From an uncultured bacterium (GTDB taxonomy: Bacteria; Bacillota; Clostridia; Lachnospirales; Lachnospiraceae): a stretch of 64,000 bases of DNA. Positions 26,469 to 35,430 of the stretch are shown here, in pieces. The notes beneath the pieces are model-generated. The model ran no database searches. It had not been told where the DNA came from and was given only the letters and a program-made list of their open reading frames with translations. A program made the translations under genes and the position numbers. The first letter of the stretch is position 1. The number at the start of each line of letters is the position of its first letter. Location: the NCBI GenBank assembly GCA_947381965.1, contig CANCXX010000012.1, forward strand, positions 1-64,000, given 5' to 3'.

Positions 26469-26585
26469 GTTATTACCCCTTTGTGTTTTGAAATAATTTT
26501 ATCATAGTATTGGCCGGAATAGTTGTCAATTATCACTATTTTGGTCAATACCGGGCGGAAGTATGGGCAAAAATAAGGTATGGAA

Positions 26586-26614
26586 TTGACAGTCTTTTTT
26601 GGGCATGATAATAT
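26586..26614 (+). promoter_or_regulatory. Promoter of FtsX exporter operon
   Basis: TTGACA at 26586-26591 and TAATAT at 26609-26614 with 17 bases between, about 55 bases before the permease start. Confidence 0.65.
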
Positions 26615-26667
26615 AAGAATAGACAGACAGTCGGTTTATAAAAATTGGAAAAGGAAAAAGTAAAAAT

Positions 26668-28998
26668 ATGATTAAAAGGCTGGTATGGAATGATATAAAG
26701 AAAAATAAGCTTTCTTCAATCGCAGTAGTATTTTTTATGGCTGTTTCAGCAATGCTGCTTGCCCTTACAGTTCTGCTTTTTTTAAATCTGGTGAGTGCAA
26801 TAGACTTTCTGATGGACAAAGCAAAGGTTCCTGATTATATGCAGATGTATACAGACGGTAAAGCAGCTTCAGAGTTTGAAGATGCTTCATTTGATACATG
26901 GATGTCAGACATTTCCCGTTTTGTCAAAGAACATAAGGAGGTCAGTCAATGGCAGGTTTGCCGTTTCTTAAATTTGGATAACAGCCGCATTAGGCTTGGC
27001 GGTTTAAATCTTGCAGGAAGCACCCAGGATAATGGACTTTGTGTGCAGGGAAAGCAGTTTGATTATCTGCTGGATACCGGAAATAAAATACCGGAGGTAT
27101 TGCCGGGAGAAGTTTATGTTCCTGTTTGTTACCGGAATCAGTATGATTTGTCAGCAGGCGACAGCATGATAATTGAGAATGCCTTCGTAAAGGGGGACAG
27201 GGGTGTTTCTGGAACTGTCAGTGGAACTGAAAGTCTGGAGCTTGTGATTGCGGGCTTTATCAGGGATGCACAAATGAATTCCATGATGGCCTCTTCAAAG
27301 CGATTTCTTGTAAATGAAGAGGATTATAGAAGGATAAGAAGGTTTAATCATGTTCAGGAAGAATATCTGATTGAATTTTTACTTAAGGAGGGGACGGACA
27401 TAAATCTATTTGCAGCATCTTATTCGTCTGCAGAGCTTCCGGCAAATGGCCCGGCAATTACAAGAACACTGGTTCGAATGATGAATGCCTTGTCAGATGG
27501 TACAATGATTTTTATCCTTTTTCTTGTAAGTATTGTGGTTTTGTTGATTTCTATGCTTTGTATTCGCTTTATGTGTCTGGCGCAAATGGAGAGGGAGCGG
27601 AAGGAAGCGGGAATGCTGAAGGCCCTTGGTATAGGCAGGAGGCAGATACGTCAGATTTATTTTGCCAAGTATCTAATTTTTTCTGGCTGTGGGGCGTTAA
27701 CGGGTCTTTTGGCAGCAGGGATACTGAAGGTACCTTTGGCCAGACAGCTGCAGGAGCTGTATGGTACATCGGCGGACAGTTCGAAAACGGTAGTGTTATC
27801 ATTTTTTGCAGTGTTTTTGACAGAAGGGATTATTCTTTTTTCCATTGGGGATTCTTTAAAAAAGGTAGAAAAGCTTTCGGCATTGGAAGCTTTGTTTTTG
27901 AACAGGGAGAAAAAAGCAGGCGCAGGACAGTATTTTCTTATTGGATTTGTAAGCGCCGCTTGTACTTTTCTGGCGCTTATACCACATAATCTGTATCGCA
28001 CCATGTCTGATACTGAATTTGTAACCTATATGGGAATTGGGGATGGGGAGATCCGGTTGGATATCCGTCAAATGGAAGATATTGATAGGGCGACAGAACA
28101 GATTGCCATGGCTCTTAAGCAGGATATACAGGTTGAAAAATATGTCGAATTAAGGACAAGATCCTGCCCTATGGTTCTGCCGGACGGACAAAGGGTTTAT
28201 TTATCTGTAGAAACAGGCGACCACAGTATATTTCCAATAGACATGCAGGAAGGAACACTGCCAAAGGCCCAGGGGGAGATTGCATTGTCTGCAATAAATG
28301 CAGAAGAGCTGGGAATGAATGTTGGCGATACGGTATGTCTTATAGTAGATGGGGACGAAACGGAATATGTTGTCTGCGGGATCTATTCTGATATTACAAA
28401 TGGCGGGAAAACAGCAAAAGCGTACAATATAAGCGGCGGCGCAGAATCAGTATGGAGTGTTTTGTATGTTTCTTTAAAGGAATCTACAGAAAAAGAACAA
28501 TGGATGGAGAGATACAGAAAGATGGGGGCAGGTGTTACGGATATTGCAGATTATGTAAGAGATACCTATGGACAGACCCTTTCACAGCTCTATCTGTCTT
28601 CACGGCTGGCAAAGGCCATTGCCATACTTGTGATTGTTATAGTGACGGTATTGTTTATGCGGCTGATTGTGGAAGAAAACCGTTATACAATTTCACTGCA
28701 CAAAGCTTTGGGATTTACCAGTAAGGAAATAAAAAAGGTATACTTTGTAAAGGGTTTTATACCTGTAGCAGCAGGAATAATAGCAGGGCTTTTAATTGGA
28801 AATCTGTCTGGGGAGAGCTTATGCGGAATGGCATTAAAATTTTTTGGCGCCGATGGTTTCCGGTTTGTTGTTTCTTGGGGGCAGGTAATTTTGTGGACGC
28901 TGGTATATCTGTCAGGTCCGGCTGCGGCGGCTGTTTTAGCAGGTATTGCAGAAATTGGGAAGGTGAAGGCTTATGAGTGCTGTAACAGGTATGAGTAG
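26668..28998 (+). CDS. FtsX-type ABC permease
   Basis: A 776-residue permease. N-terminal helix at about residues 15-42 (SSIAVVFFMAVSAMLLAL), a large extracellular segment, three helices between about 272 and 400 with MERERKEAGMLKALGIGRRQ, a second extracellular part, and a last FtsX block with VEENRYTISLHKALGFTSKE and three helices. It is the membrane subunit for the ATPase gene 23 bases downstream; the order permease before ATPase is the reverse of the Bce-like operons here. It is flanked on both sides by genes for secreted paralogues. Substrate unknown. Confidence 0.9.
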   Translation: MIKRLVWNDIKKNKLSSIAVVFFMAVSAMLLALTVLLFLNLVSAIDFLMDKAKVPDYMQMYTDGKAASEFEDASFDTWMSDISRFVKEHKEVSQWQVCRFLNLDNSRIRLGGLNLAGSTQDNGLCVQGKQFDYLLDTGNKIPEVLPGEVYVPVCYRNQYDLSAGDSMIIENAFVKGDRGVSGTVSGTESLELVIAGFIRDAQMNSMMASSKRFLVNEEDYRRIRRFNHVQEEYLIEFLLKEGTDINLFAASYSSAELPANGPAITRTLVRMMNALSDGTMIFILFLVSIVVLLISMLCIRFMCLAQMERERKEAGMLKALGIGRRQIRQIYFAKYLIFSGCGALTGLLAAGILKVPLARQLQELYGTSADSSKTVVLSFFAVFLTEGIILFSIGDSLKKVEKLSALEALFLNREKKAGAGQYFLIGFVSAACTFLALIPHNLYRTMSDTEFVTYMGIGDGEIRLDIRQMEDIDRATEQIAMALKQDIQVEKYVELRTRSCPMVLPDGQRVYLSVETGDHSIFPIDMQEGTLPKAQGEIALSAINAEELGMNVGDTVCLIVDGDETEYVVCGIYSDITNGGKTAKAYNISGGAESVWSVLYVSLKESTEKEQWMERYRKMGAGVTDIADYVRDTYGQTLSQLYLSSRLAKAIAILVIVIVTVLFMRLIVEENRYTISLHKALGFTSKEIKKVYFVKGFIPVAAGIIAGLLIGNLSGESLCGMALKFFGADGFRFVVSWGQVILWTLVYLSGPAAAAVLAGIAEIGKVKAYECCNRYE

Positions 28999-29021
28999 GA
29001 CTTAAGAGGGGGACAGGTATT

Positions 29022-29768
29022 ATGGACAGACTGCTTGAAGTGGAAAAATTAAGTAAAGATCAGATACTTCATGAGGTTTCTTTTGTGATGAGGCAGGGAG
29101 AGATGCTGGCGGTTATGGGGCCTTCGGGTTCGGGAAAATCCACCCTTTTATATAATGTTGCAGGCATGGACCAGCCCTCTGGGGGTAAAGTCTGGCTGAG
29201 GGATACGGAGATTACAGGACTGACAGAGGATGAAAAGGCTAAGCTTCGTCTGCGCCGTATGGGTTTTGTATTCCAGCAGATGAATATGATGGCAAATTTA
29301 AATATTCTGGACAATATATTACTGCCTGTTATGCAGGCGAATAAGGGCGCTGGCAGGAAGCGGAGAGCCAGCCTGGTAATGGAGGCCAGGGCGTTGATGC
29401 AGAAGCTATCCATTTCCGGGCTGGAGGAGCGGAATATTACGCAGGTTTCCGGGGGGCAGCTTCAGAGGGCATGTATCTGCAGGAGTATGATGAATAAACC
29501 AGAAATTTTGTTTGCGGACGAGCCCACCGGCGCTCTGAATAAAGGCGCTGCGGCCGGGGTTTTGGCGGAACTGGCCAGGATAAATCATGAAGGAACTGCT
29601 ATTTTGATAGTGACGCATGACAGTAAGGTTGCCAGTAATTGTGACCGGGTTTTATATTTGCTGGATGGCAGGATTTGCGGCGAATTGACGCTGGGGAAAC
29701 CTGCGGCTGGTATGGACAGGCAGCGGGAGGAAATGGTGAGCAGATGGCTGATGGAGATGGGATGGTAG
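29022..29768 (+). CDS. ABC transporter ATP-binding protein
   Basis: A 248-residue ATPase with Walker [15 protein letters not shown]-loop FVFQQMNMMANL, signature VSGGQLQRACICRSM and Walker B ILFADEPTGALN; the usual Asp of the D-loop (ALD) is Asn here. The switch is IVTHD. It is closely related to the MacB/LolD group and works with the preceding FtsX permease. ATG 29022 is preceded by AGAGGGGG. The C-terminal about 25 residues (RQREEMVSRWLMEMGW) are an unusual helical end. Confidence 0.92.
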   Translation: MDRLLEVEKLSKDQILHEVSFVMRQGEMLAVMGPSGSGKSTLLYNVAGMDQPSGGKVWLRDTEITGLTEDEKAKLRLRRMGFVFQQMNMMANLNILDNILLPVMQANKGAGRKRRASLVMEARALMQKLSISGLEERNITQVSGGQLQRACICRSMMNKPEILFADEPTGALNKGAAAGVLAELARINHEGTAILIVTHDSKVASNCDRVLYLLDGRICGELTLGKPAAGMDRQREEMVSRWLMEMGW

Positions 29769-29798
29769 TACGTATTTGTTGTTTTGGACATTAAAAAT

Positions 29799-29821
29799 GG
29801 GCTGCCGGATAACGACAGCCC
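29799..29821. terminator. Hairpin between FtsX operon and paralogue 3
   Basis: GGGCTG pairs with CAGCCC (29799-29804 and 29816-29821). On the minus strand it is followed by ATTTTTAA, so it ends paralogue 3 and may also end the rightward ABC operon. Confidence 0.7.
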
Positions 29822-29856
29822 GTAATTTCACACTTAGTATTTAAGATTTTAATAAT

Positions 29857-30525
29857 TTACTGAACTTCAATAAATGCAAGAACACCTACGGATGTTAAAT
29901 CAACTACAACATGGTCGTCCCTTACTTCTGCTACGCCAACGCTGACCCACTGGTTATCAACATATTGGAACACCTGAACATTGCTGCCGGTTTTTACACC
30001 AGGCATATAGAAGTTTGCAGTTGCGGTTCCGAAGCTGACGGTGGTTTTGATGTCCACAACATTCAGTACTTTTCCGCCTAAAGCAGATGCCTGTGACTTT
30101 GCATAGGTAACATAAGCAGGCAGGGGTTTTTGAACGGAAAGGGTAACGTTGCTTGCCTGTCCGTCGATTACAACTCCGCCGCCCTGTGCAACTGGAGTGA
30201 CATCATCAAGGCCGGGAACTTCCATAACAGTATTGTTCATATACTCGCCAATGCTTTTCCCTTCAGCTTCTGCGCCAAACCAGATTTCCTGTGAAACGCC
30301 TGCTTCCATGATTGTGCGGACAAGCTCCGCAGATTCACGGCTTATAATTTCCTGTCTTGCTTCTTCCCTTTCTCTTTCTTCTCTCTCCGCCTTTTCCGCT
30401 TCGGTTTCTACTATTGAATTCCCGGATACGGAAACTGCGCCAGAGGGCGCTGCGGATACAATGGTGCAGGTGCCTATTGTCATAATTCCTGCAAGTATTA
30501 ATGGTAGGATTTTTTTTGCTTTCAT
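29857..30525 (-). CDS. Secreted protein, paralogue 3
   Basis: A 222-residue precursor. The signal peptide (KKILPLILAGIMTIGTCT, cleavage near residue 25) is followed by a short linker with a Glu/Arg coiled coil (EAEKAEREEREREEARQEII), then the same C-terminal domain as paralogues 1 and 2 in diverged form (SIGEYMNNTVMEVPGL, VTPVAQGGGVVIDGQ, ANFYMPGVKTGSNVQVFQ, DHVVVDLTSVGVLAFIEV). ATG start behind ATAGGAGGCG. It is separated from the other two copies by the metallophosphoesterase and the FtsX exporter. Its leader carries the same CACCACACTT block. Confidence 0.8.
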   Translation of the reverse strand: MKAKKILPLILAGIMTIGTCTIVSAAPSGAVSVSGNSIVETEAEKAEREEREREEARQEIISRESAELVRTIMEAGVSQEIWFGAEAEGKSIGEYMNNTVMEVPGLDDVTPVAQGGGVVIDGQASNVTLSVQKPLPAYVTYAKSQASALGGKVLNVVDIKTTVSFGTATANFYMPGVKTGSNVQVFQYVDNQWVSVGVAEVRDDHVVVDLTSVGVLAFIEVQ

Positions 30526-30556
30526 AATTTAATACGCCTCCTATAAATAGAATTGC

Positions 30557-30625
30557 CAAGTGTGGTGATATTATTAAGTGCAATAATTTCTTAATTTACC
30601 AAATTATATCTCTAAAAGGACTGAT
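30557..30625 (-). promoter_or_regulatory. Shared upstream block of secreted paralogues
   Basis: On the minus strand an AGAGATATA, then TAAATTAAGAAATTATT, then CACCACACTT lies about 30 bases before the start. The same arrangement with similar spacing stands before paralogue 1 (about 24169-24225) and paralogue 2 (about 25669-25735), indicating common control. No standard -35/-10 pair is obvious in any of them. Confidence 0.5.
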
Positions 30626-30764
30626 ATACAATATAGCGCAGAAGAATATTTATCAATTTTAGGAAGCCGGATGTTATGGCACAGAGGCGAACTGGCAAAA
30701 CCACATTTTTTGTGATATACTTTGATACTGTTTATACAATTTGCTTTAATACGGGAGGAAAAGA

Positions 30765-31328
30765 ATGCCGCCAAAGGCTAAATTTACAAAAAATGAAATT
30801 ATTGAAAAAGCTCTTGAAATTGTCAGAAAAGAGGGAATGGGAGCGCTGACGGCAAGGGAGCTTGGGGAGAGGCTTGGCAGTTCTTCAAGACCTATTTTTA
30901 CTGTTTTTGCAAATATGCAGGAGGTTACGCGGGAGGTGCTAAAGGAAGCAAGGAAGATTTATAAAGGGTATGTGGAAAGAGGGTTAAGGGAGAAAATGGC
31001 GTTTAAGGGGGTTGGAATGGAGTATATCCGTTTTGCCAGACAGGAGCCAAAACTTTTCCAGATACTTTTTATGTCGGAAAATGAAACAGAGCCTGGGATT
31101 GTGAATGTGCTTCCAGTTATAGATGAAAATTATGAAAAAATTCTTTCTTCTGTACAAGAGCCATATCATTTAAATGAGGAAAAGGCATTGAAGCTGTACA
31201 GGCATTTGTGGGTATATACTCATGGAATAGCATCCTTATGTGCCACAAAAGTCTGTGTTTTTTCGGAGGATGAAATTAGTGCAATGATGACGGAAGTGTT
31301 TTTAAGCATACTTAAGACGGTGCGGTAA
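30765..31328 (+). CDS. TetR/AcrR family regulator
   Basis: A 187-residue repressor with an N-terminal helix-turn-helix at residues 8-52 (NEIIEKALEIVRKEGMGALT, ARELGERLGSSSRPIF) and a helical ligand domain that includes LYRHLWVYTHGIASL, typical of the group with a TetR_C domain. ATG 30765 follows GGGAGGAAA. It is 88 bases before an ABC transporter operon whose promoter holds good inverted repeats, so it is probably the operon's repressor. Confidence 0.88.
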   Translation: MPPKAKFTKNEIIEKALEIVRKEGMGALTARELGERLGSSSRPIFTVFANMQEVTREVLKEARKIYKGYVERGLREKMAFKGVGMEYIRFARQEPKLFQILFMSENETEPGIVNVLPVIDENYEKILSSVQEPYHLNEEKALKLYRHLWVYTHGIASLCATKVCVFSEDEISAMMTEVFLSILKTVR

Positions 31329-31329
31329 C

Positions 31330-31395
31330 TTGACAGTTAAGTTTAACGTTGCTATAATTTAAAACATATGTTGCAAAACGCTTGTTTTAAATTAT
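31330..31395 (+). promoter_or_regulatory. Consensus promoter with inverted-repeat operator
   Basis: TTGACA (31330-31335) and TATAAT (31353-31358) are 17 bases apart. Between them GTTAA and TTAAC form a small palindrome (31336-31347). A 13-base perfect inverted repeat, ATAATTTAAAACA (31354-31366) and TGTTTTAAATTAT (31383-31395), starts inside the -10 and covers the transcription start. Either is a good TetR operator candidate. Confidence 0.8.
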
Positions 31396-31416
31396 GGAAA
31401 GGCGATAAAGGAAAAT

Positions 31417-32109
31417 ATGATTGAAGTTAAAAACGTAAAAAAGTCATATGGCACAAAAGAAAATTCGAATCAGGTTTTAAAGGGAGTTTCTCTTACAATT
31501 AAAGACGGGGGATTTACGGTCATTCTTGGCCCTTCGGGTTCAGGAAAATCTACGCTGCTTAATGTGATATCAGGGCTTGAATATCCTGACAGTGGCAGTA
31601 TATGTTATGACGGTAATGATATCAGCAGGCTTACAGACGATAAGCTGACGGCCTTCCGTAAAGATAACGTGGGCTTTATCTTTCAGCAGTACTGTCTCAT
31701 TCCCGGTTTGGATGTGGATAAAAATGTAAAGATGGGGGCGGATCTTGTCAGGAATAAGGAATACAGGCAAAGCATAGCCGCAGTAGGTCTTTCGGATAAG
31801 CTGCATAAGTATCCTTCAGAGCTTAGCGGAGGGGAGCAGCAGAGGGTTTGTGTGGCAAGGGCATTGGCAAAAAAACCAAAGGTTCTGTTTCTGGATGAAC
31901 CTACAGGAGCGCTGGACGAGGAGACAGGGCGCCTTGTTCTTAACTATATCAGCAGACTCCAGGGAGAACTGGATTTTACGGTTATTATGGTAACTCACAA
32001 TGAAAATATTGCAGATATGGCAGATATGGTAATCAGAATGAACAGTGGAAAGATTGTTAATATTAAAGAAGTAAAGATGCGTAAAACTGCATACGAGATA
32101 GGATGGTGA
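31417..32109 (+). CDS. ABC transporter ATP-binding protein
   Basis: A 230-residue ATPase of the MacB/LolD type: Walker [14 protein letters not shown]-loop FIFQQYCLIPGL, signature LSGGEQQRVCVARAL, Walker B VLFLDEPTGALD and switch MVTHNEN. It is followed four bases later by a short FtsX permease. Under probable TetR control. Substrate unknown. Confidence 0.93.
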   Translation: MIEVKNVKKSYGTKENSNQVLKGVSLTIKDGGFTVILGPSGSGKSTLLNVISGLEYPDSGSICYDGNDISRLTDDKLTAFRKDNVGFIFQQYCLIPGLDVDKNVKMGADLVRNKEYRQSIAAVGLSDKLHKYPSELSGGEQQRVCVARALAKKPKVLFLDEPTGALDEETGRLVLNYISRLQGELDFTVIMVTHNENIADMADMVIRMNSGKIVNIKEVKMRKTAYEIGW

Positions 32110-32113
32110 TAAA

Positions 32114-33256
32114 ATGATCCGGCTAAAAGATATTTTGAAGCAGGTCAGCATTTCGATTATCTGCTTTTGTGCAGTTTTTGTCTGTACTTTATTTTTAAAC
32201 TATAACAAAGATCTGGCAGGGATAAAGGAACAGATTTCTGAAAATATGGTTAAGGTACTTTATGAGGGGATGGTAATGAGTGGAAGGGTGGTAAGCGCTT
32301 TATGCGGCGGCTGCCTTCTATTTACCTCTGCTGTAGTGCTGTGCTTTTTTGTTAAAAATTACATTGATGTACATAAAAAGGAACTTGGTATTTTAAAGGC
32401 GCTTGGGTATTCCAACTTTAGAATTGCACGGAAGTTTTATGTGTTTGGCTTAAGTGTGTTACTGGGATGCGGACTGGGGTTTGGAGGGGCGTTTATAATG
32501 CTTCCCATGTTTTATAAAATACAGAATGAAAATGGATTGCTGCCTGAGTTTTCCGTTCACTTTAATCCTGAATTATTCTTCTTTCTTGTAATTTTGCCGG
32601 CAGTGTTTTTGGCGCTTTTGTCAGTAGTTTATGCTTATTTTAAGTTAAAATGTCCTGTACTTTTTCTTTTAAGAGAGAAGGAGGAGATAGTAGTCAAAGG
32701 CAGAAGAAAGAGGGAAGGAGACAGGGAACTGCCCTTTTTGGAGGAAATGAAGAGAAGCACAGCCAGAAGCCGGAAGGCATTGGTGTTTTTTATTTGGTTT
32801 GCTTCCTTTTGTTATTCCTCCATGCTTCAGATGTCGGCAGATATGGATGAGCTGGCAAGCGCATTGTTTTCCGTTATGATTTTGTTAATTGGGCTGATTT
32901 TGGCGTTTGTCACATTATTTCTTGCGGTTTCCACCGTTGTCAGGGCTAATACAAAGACAATTGCCATGATGCACATATTTGGTTATTCCTTTAAAGAGTG
33001 CGGAACTGCCATATTAAATGGGTACCGTCCGGCGGCATGGATTGGGTTTGCCATTGGAACCATTTACCAGTATGGGTTGCTAAAAATTATGATTACGGTG
33101 GTCTTCAGGGATTGGGAAGGGATACCGGAATACCATTTTAACTGGAGTGTGTTTATGATAGTTTTGATTTCCTTCCTTATTATATATGAGATGATTATGT
33201 ATGTCTGTTCCCTTCGGATAAAAAAGATTTCCATAAAAGAAATAGTGTTGGAGTAA
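32114..33256 (+). CDS. FtsX-like ABC permease, short form
   Basis: A 380-residue permease with four main membrane regions: residues 10-28, 58-80, a pair at about 108-130 and 152-174, and the second FtsX block at about 233-370. KKELGILKALGYSNFRIARK after the second helix is the conserved FtsX loop. It is half the length of the two-domain permeases at 14.2 and 26.7 kb and lacks their large extracellular domain, so it probably works as a dimer or has a simpler task. It follows its ATPase directly. A ribosome binding site is poor (GATGGTGAT), consistent with translational coupling. Confidence 0.88.
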   Translation: MIRLKDILKQVSISIICFCAVFVCTLFLNYNKDLAGIKEQISENMVKVLYEGMVMSGRVVSALCGGCLLFTSAVVLCFFVKNYIDVHKKELGILKALGYSNFRIARKFYVFGLSVLLGCGLGFGGAFIMLPMFYKIQNENGLLPEFSVHFNPELFFFLVILPAVFLALLSVVYAYFKLKCPVLFLLREKEEIVVKGRRKREGDRELPFLEEMKRSTARSRKALVFFIWFASFCYSSMLQMSADMDELASALFSVMILLIGLILAFVTLFLAVSTVVRANTKTIAMMHIFGYSFKECGTAILNGYRPAAWIGFAIGTIYQYGLLKIMITVVFRDWEGIPEYHFNWSVFMIVLISFLIIYEMIMYVCSLRIKKISIKEIVLE

Positions 33257-33386
33257 TTGATTCGCTGGTGATATACTATACGCATGGCAGGGCGTTTCCA
33301 TGATTCCTGTAAATGAAATGGGAAGGCGGGAAGGGACTGTTTTGTTTTCAGGCGTTTGGTGCCAAAAAATTTACAGGCGGTAGTAT

Positions 33387-34061
33387 ATGTTTCGTATTTT
33401 AATTGTGGAAGACGATAATGTGATATCTGGTGAAATAAAAAAATATCTGGAAAAGTGGGGATACATGGCGGAGTGTGTTTCGGATTTTTCCAGCGTACTG
33501 CAGCATTTTGGCAGGTTCGAACCACAGCTTGTGCTTATGGATATCGGCCTGCCTTTTTATAATGGTTATTATTGGTGTGGGGAAATCAGAAAGCTGTCCC
33601 AGGTTCCCATTATTTTTATCTCATCTGCATCTGACAATATGAATATTGTGATGGCGGTAAACATGGGGGGAGATGATTTCATCATAAAACCTTTTGATTT
33701 GGAAATCTTGGGCGCTAAAGTACAGGCTATTTTGCGAAGGACTTATTCGTTCCAGAGCCAGTCTTCGATTATAGAGCATAAAAACGTGTTTTTAAATTTA
33801 TCAGACTTTTCTTTGTTATATAAGGGGGCCAGACTGGAGCTTACAAAGAATGAATTTAAAATCATGCAGGTATTGTTTGAAAGCGGCGGAAATATTGTTT
33901 CCCGCGAAAGTATTATGAAGCGGTTGTGGGATAGCGAGTGGTTTGTGGATGATAATACGCTGACGGTTAATGTAAACCGTTTAAGAAAGCGGCTGGATGA
34001 AATTGGCCTTAAGGACTTTATTCTGACAAGAAAGGGCGCAGGGTATCAGCTTGAAGAATAA
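33387..34061 (+). CDS. OmpR-family response regulator (BceR-like)
   Basis: A 224-residue regulator with a receiver domain (ILIVEDDNVIS, LVLMDIGLPFYNG, DDFIIKPFD) and winged-helix domain (LTKNEFKIMQVLFESGG, ESIMKRLWDSEW, TRKGAGYQLEE). The sequence is of the group that controls bacitracin-type ABC exporters. The kinase gene overlaps its end. A CTTACA-AAAA-TGTAAG palindrome 1.6 kb downstream, in front of the exporter operon, is a probable binding site. Confidence 0.92.
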   Translation: MFRILIVEDDNVISGEIKKYLEKWGYMAECVSDFSSVLQHFGRFEPQLVLMDIGLPFYNGYYWCGEIRKLSQVPIIFISSASDNMNIVMAVNMGGDDFIIKPFDLEILGAKVQAILRRTYSFQSQSSIIEHKNVFLNLSDFSLLYKGARLELTKNEFKIMQVLFESGGNIVSRESIMKRLWDSEWFVDDNTLTVNVNRLRKRLDEIGLKDFILTRKGAGYQLEE

Positions 34062-35085
34062 ACTTATTATTAAATTTTATATAAAAGAGCGGTTAGGGAT
34101 GGTAATTATCTACGGGCTGATTGTTCTGGTTTTATTTATACTGGCAGGACTATATGGATATACGGAAGCCATGAAAAATATGTCCTATGCTGTGTTTCTG
34201 ATTGCCTTTTTTGGCATATGTGGGAGCGTATTTGACTTTGTCAGGTACAGAGACAGACAGCTGAAATTGATGTGGATGGCTGGAGTTATAGGGGAGCGTG
34301 ACTATCATCTGCCAAGGGCTGCTTCTCTTGAAGAAAGGCTTTATCAGGAAATGATTATGGCTCTGGAGGAGGAAAAGCGCAGGCTGGTTACGGAATATGA
34401 TGAGAAAAAAAGAGACATGGCGGATTATTATACCATGTGGATTCACCAGATTAAAACGCCTATAGCGGCCCTGGGACTTTTACTGGAAGGAAGGGAAGGC
34501 GCGATGGAGGATGGGCGCATGAGGCATCAGGCGGAGGAAGAGTTATTTAAAATTGGGCAGTATGCGGAAATGGCTCTCCATTATGCGCGGCTGGAAAGCC
34601 TGTCTTCGGATTTACTGCTTAAACAATATGATGTATGCGACCTTGTCAGAGGGGCGGTTAAAAAGTATGCGGTTTTGTTTATCGGAAGCGGGCTTTCTTT
34701 TTCTATGGAGGAATTTCATGCGGTGGCGGTAACAGACGAAAAGTGGCTTACTTTCGTGTTGGAACAGATTTTGTCCAATGCGCTTAAATATACAATGGAA
34801 GGAAAAATTTCTGTTTATGGGGCAGACGGTGAGGGCAGAAAAAGGGAAGGCAGCGTATCATACATTGTAATAGAAGACACTGGAATTGGCATCAGAGGAG
34901 AAGACCTTCCACGGATTTTTGAAAGAGGATTTACAGGCTATAATGGCCGGATGGATAAAAAGTCCACAGGTATCGGTCTGTATCTTTGCAGGCAGATTAT
35001 AGACAGATTGTCCCACACTATAAGGGTGGAGTCAACCGAAGGAAAAGGGACAAGAGTTGTGTTGGGGTTTGAGCAGATTCTATAA
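34051..35085 (+). CDS. Sensor histidine kinase (BceS-like)
   Basis: A 344-residue kinase starting with TTG at 34051 inside the regulator gene. Two helices (about 14-35 and 44-64) with a very short outside loop mark an intramembrane-sensing kinase. H-box YTMWIHQIKTPIAAL (His at about 132), N-box LEQILSNALKY, G1-box EDTGIGI and G2-box STGIGLYLCRQI are present. These kinases have no sensory domain of their own and are driven by the activity of the cognate BceAB-like exporter, here at 36.0-38.8 kb. Confidence 0.93.
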   Translation: MKNKLIIKFYIKERLGMVIIYGLIVLVLFILAGLYGYTEAMKNMSYAVFLIAFFGICGSVFDFVRYRDRQLKLMWMAGVIGERDYHLPRAASLEERLYQEMIMALEEEKRRLVTEYDEKKRDMADYYTMWIHQIKTPIAALGLLLEGREGAMEDGRMRHQAEEELFKIGQYAEMALHYARLESLSSDLLLKQYDVCDLVRGAVKKYAVLFIGSGLSFSMEEFHAVAVTDEKWLTFVLEQILSNALKYTMEGKISVYGADGEGRKREGSVSYIVIEDTGIGIRGEDLPRIFERGFTGYNGRMDKKSTGIGLYLCRQIIDRLSHTIRVESTEGKGTRVVLGFEQIL

Positions 35086-35209
35086 TATGCTCACCAAATT
35101 AACAATGATTTATCTGGCAGAATTATTGTCTTTTGATAAAATGCGTCAGATGAAAGAAAAAGGACTGAGGCAGCTTTTGAGGAGCATTTAACGGAAAAGC
35201 GAAATAATA

Positions 35210-35238
35210 TTGCCCAATAGGGGAAATTGTGTTATATT
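35210..35238 (+). promoter_or_regulatory. Promoter of holin-like toxin
   Basis: TTGCCC at 35210-35215 and TATATT at 35233-35238, 17 bases apart. The leader of about 90 bases can fold: GGCTTTACCCCTC (35268-35280) faces GAGGGTTAAGTAGCC (from 35291). Confidence 0.6.
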
Positions 35239-35334
35239 GTGGATATAGGAAAACCATAGAGCCAGGCGGCTTTACCCCTCTTATTTTTCGGAGGGTTAAG
35301 TAGCCCTTCAGACGAAAGAAAGGAGGGTGAAACA

Positions 35335-35430
35335 ATGTATGTTACATATCAGGACTTAATTCAGATAGGTATACTCGTTGTCGCCCTTGCAAACTTGATT
35401 TATCGAATTTACAAGGGAAAAAAGAAATAG
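35335..35430 (+). CDS. Putative holin-like type I toxin peptide
   Basis: A 31-residue peptide, MYVTYQDLIQIGILVV followed by ALANLIYRIY and a basic GKKK end: one membrane helix plus a positive tail, matching the Firmicute holin-like toxin family (TxpA-type). The ribosome binding site is AAAGGAGGGTG, eight bases before ATG. The gene is followed by a hairpin (35430-35456) and faced by a convergent minus-strand promoter, the layout of an antisense-controlled type I toxin. Overproduced peptides of the family damage the membrane; here it would be silent while the antisense RNA is present. Confidence 0.75.
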   Translation: MYVTYQDLIQIGILVVALANLIYRIYKGKKK

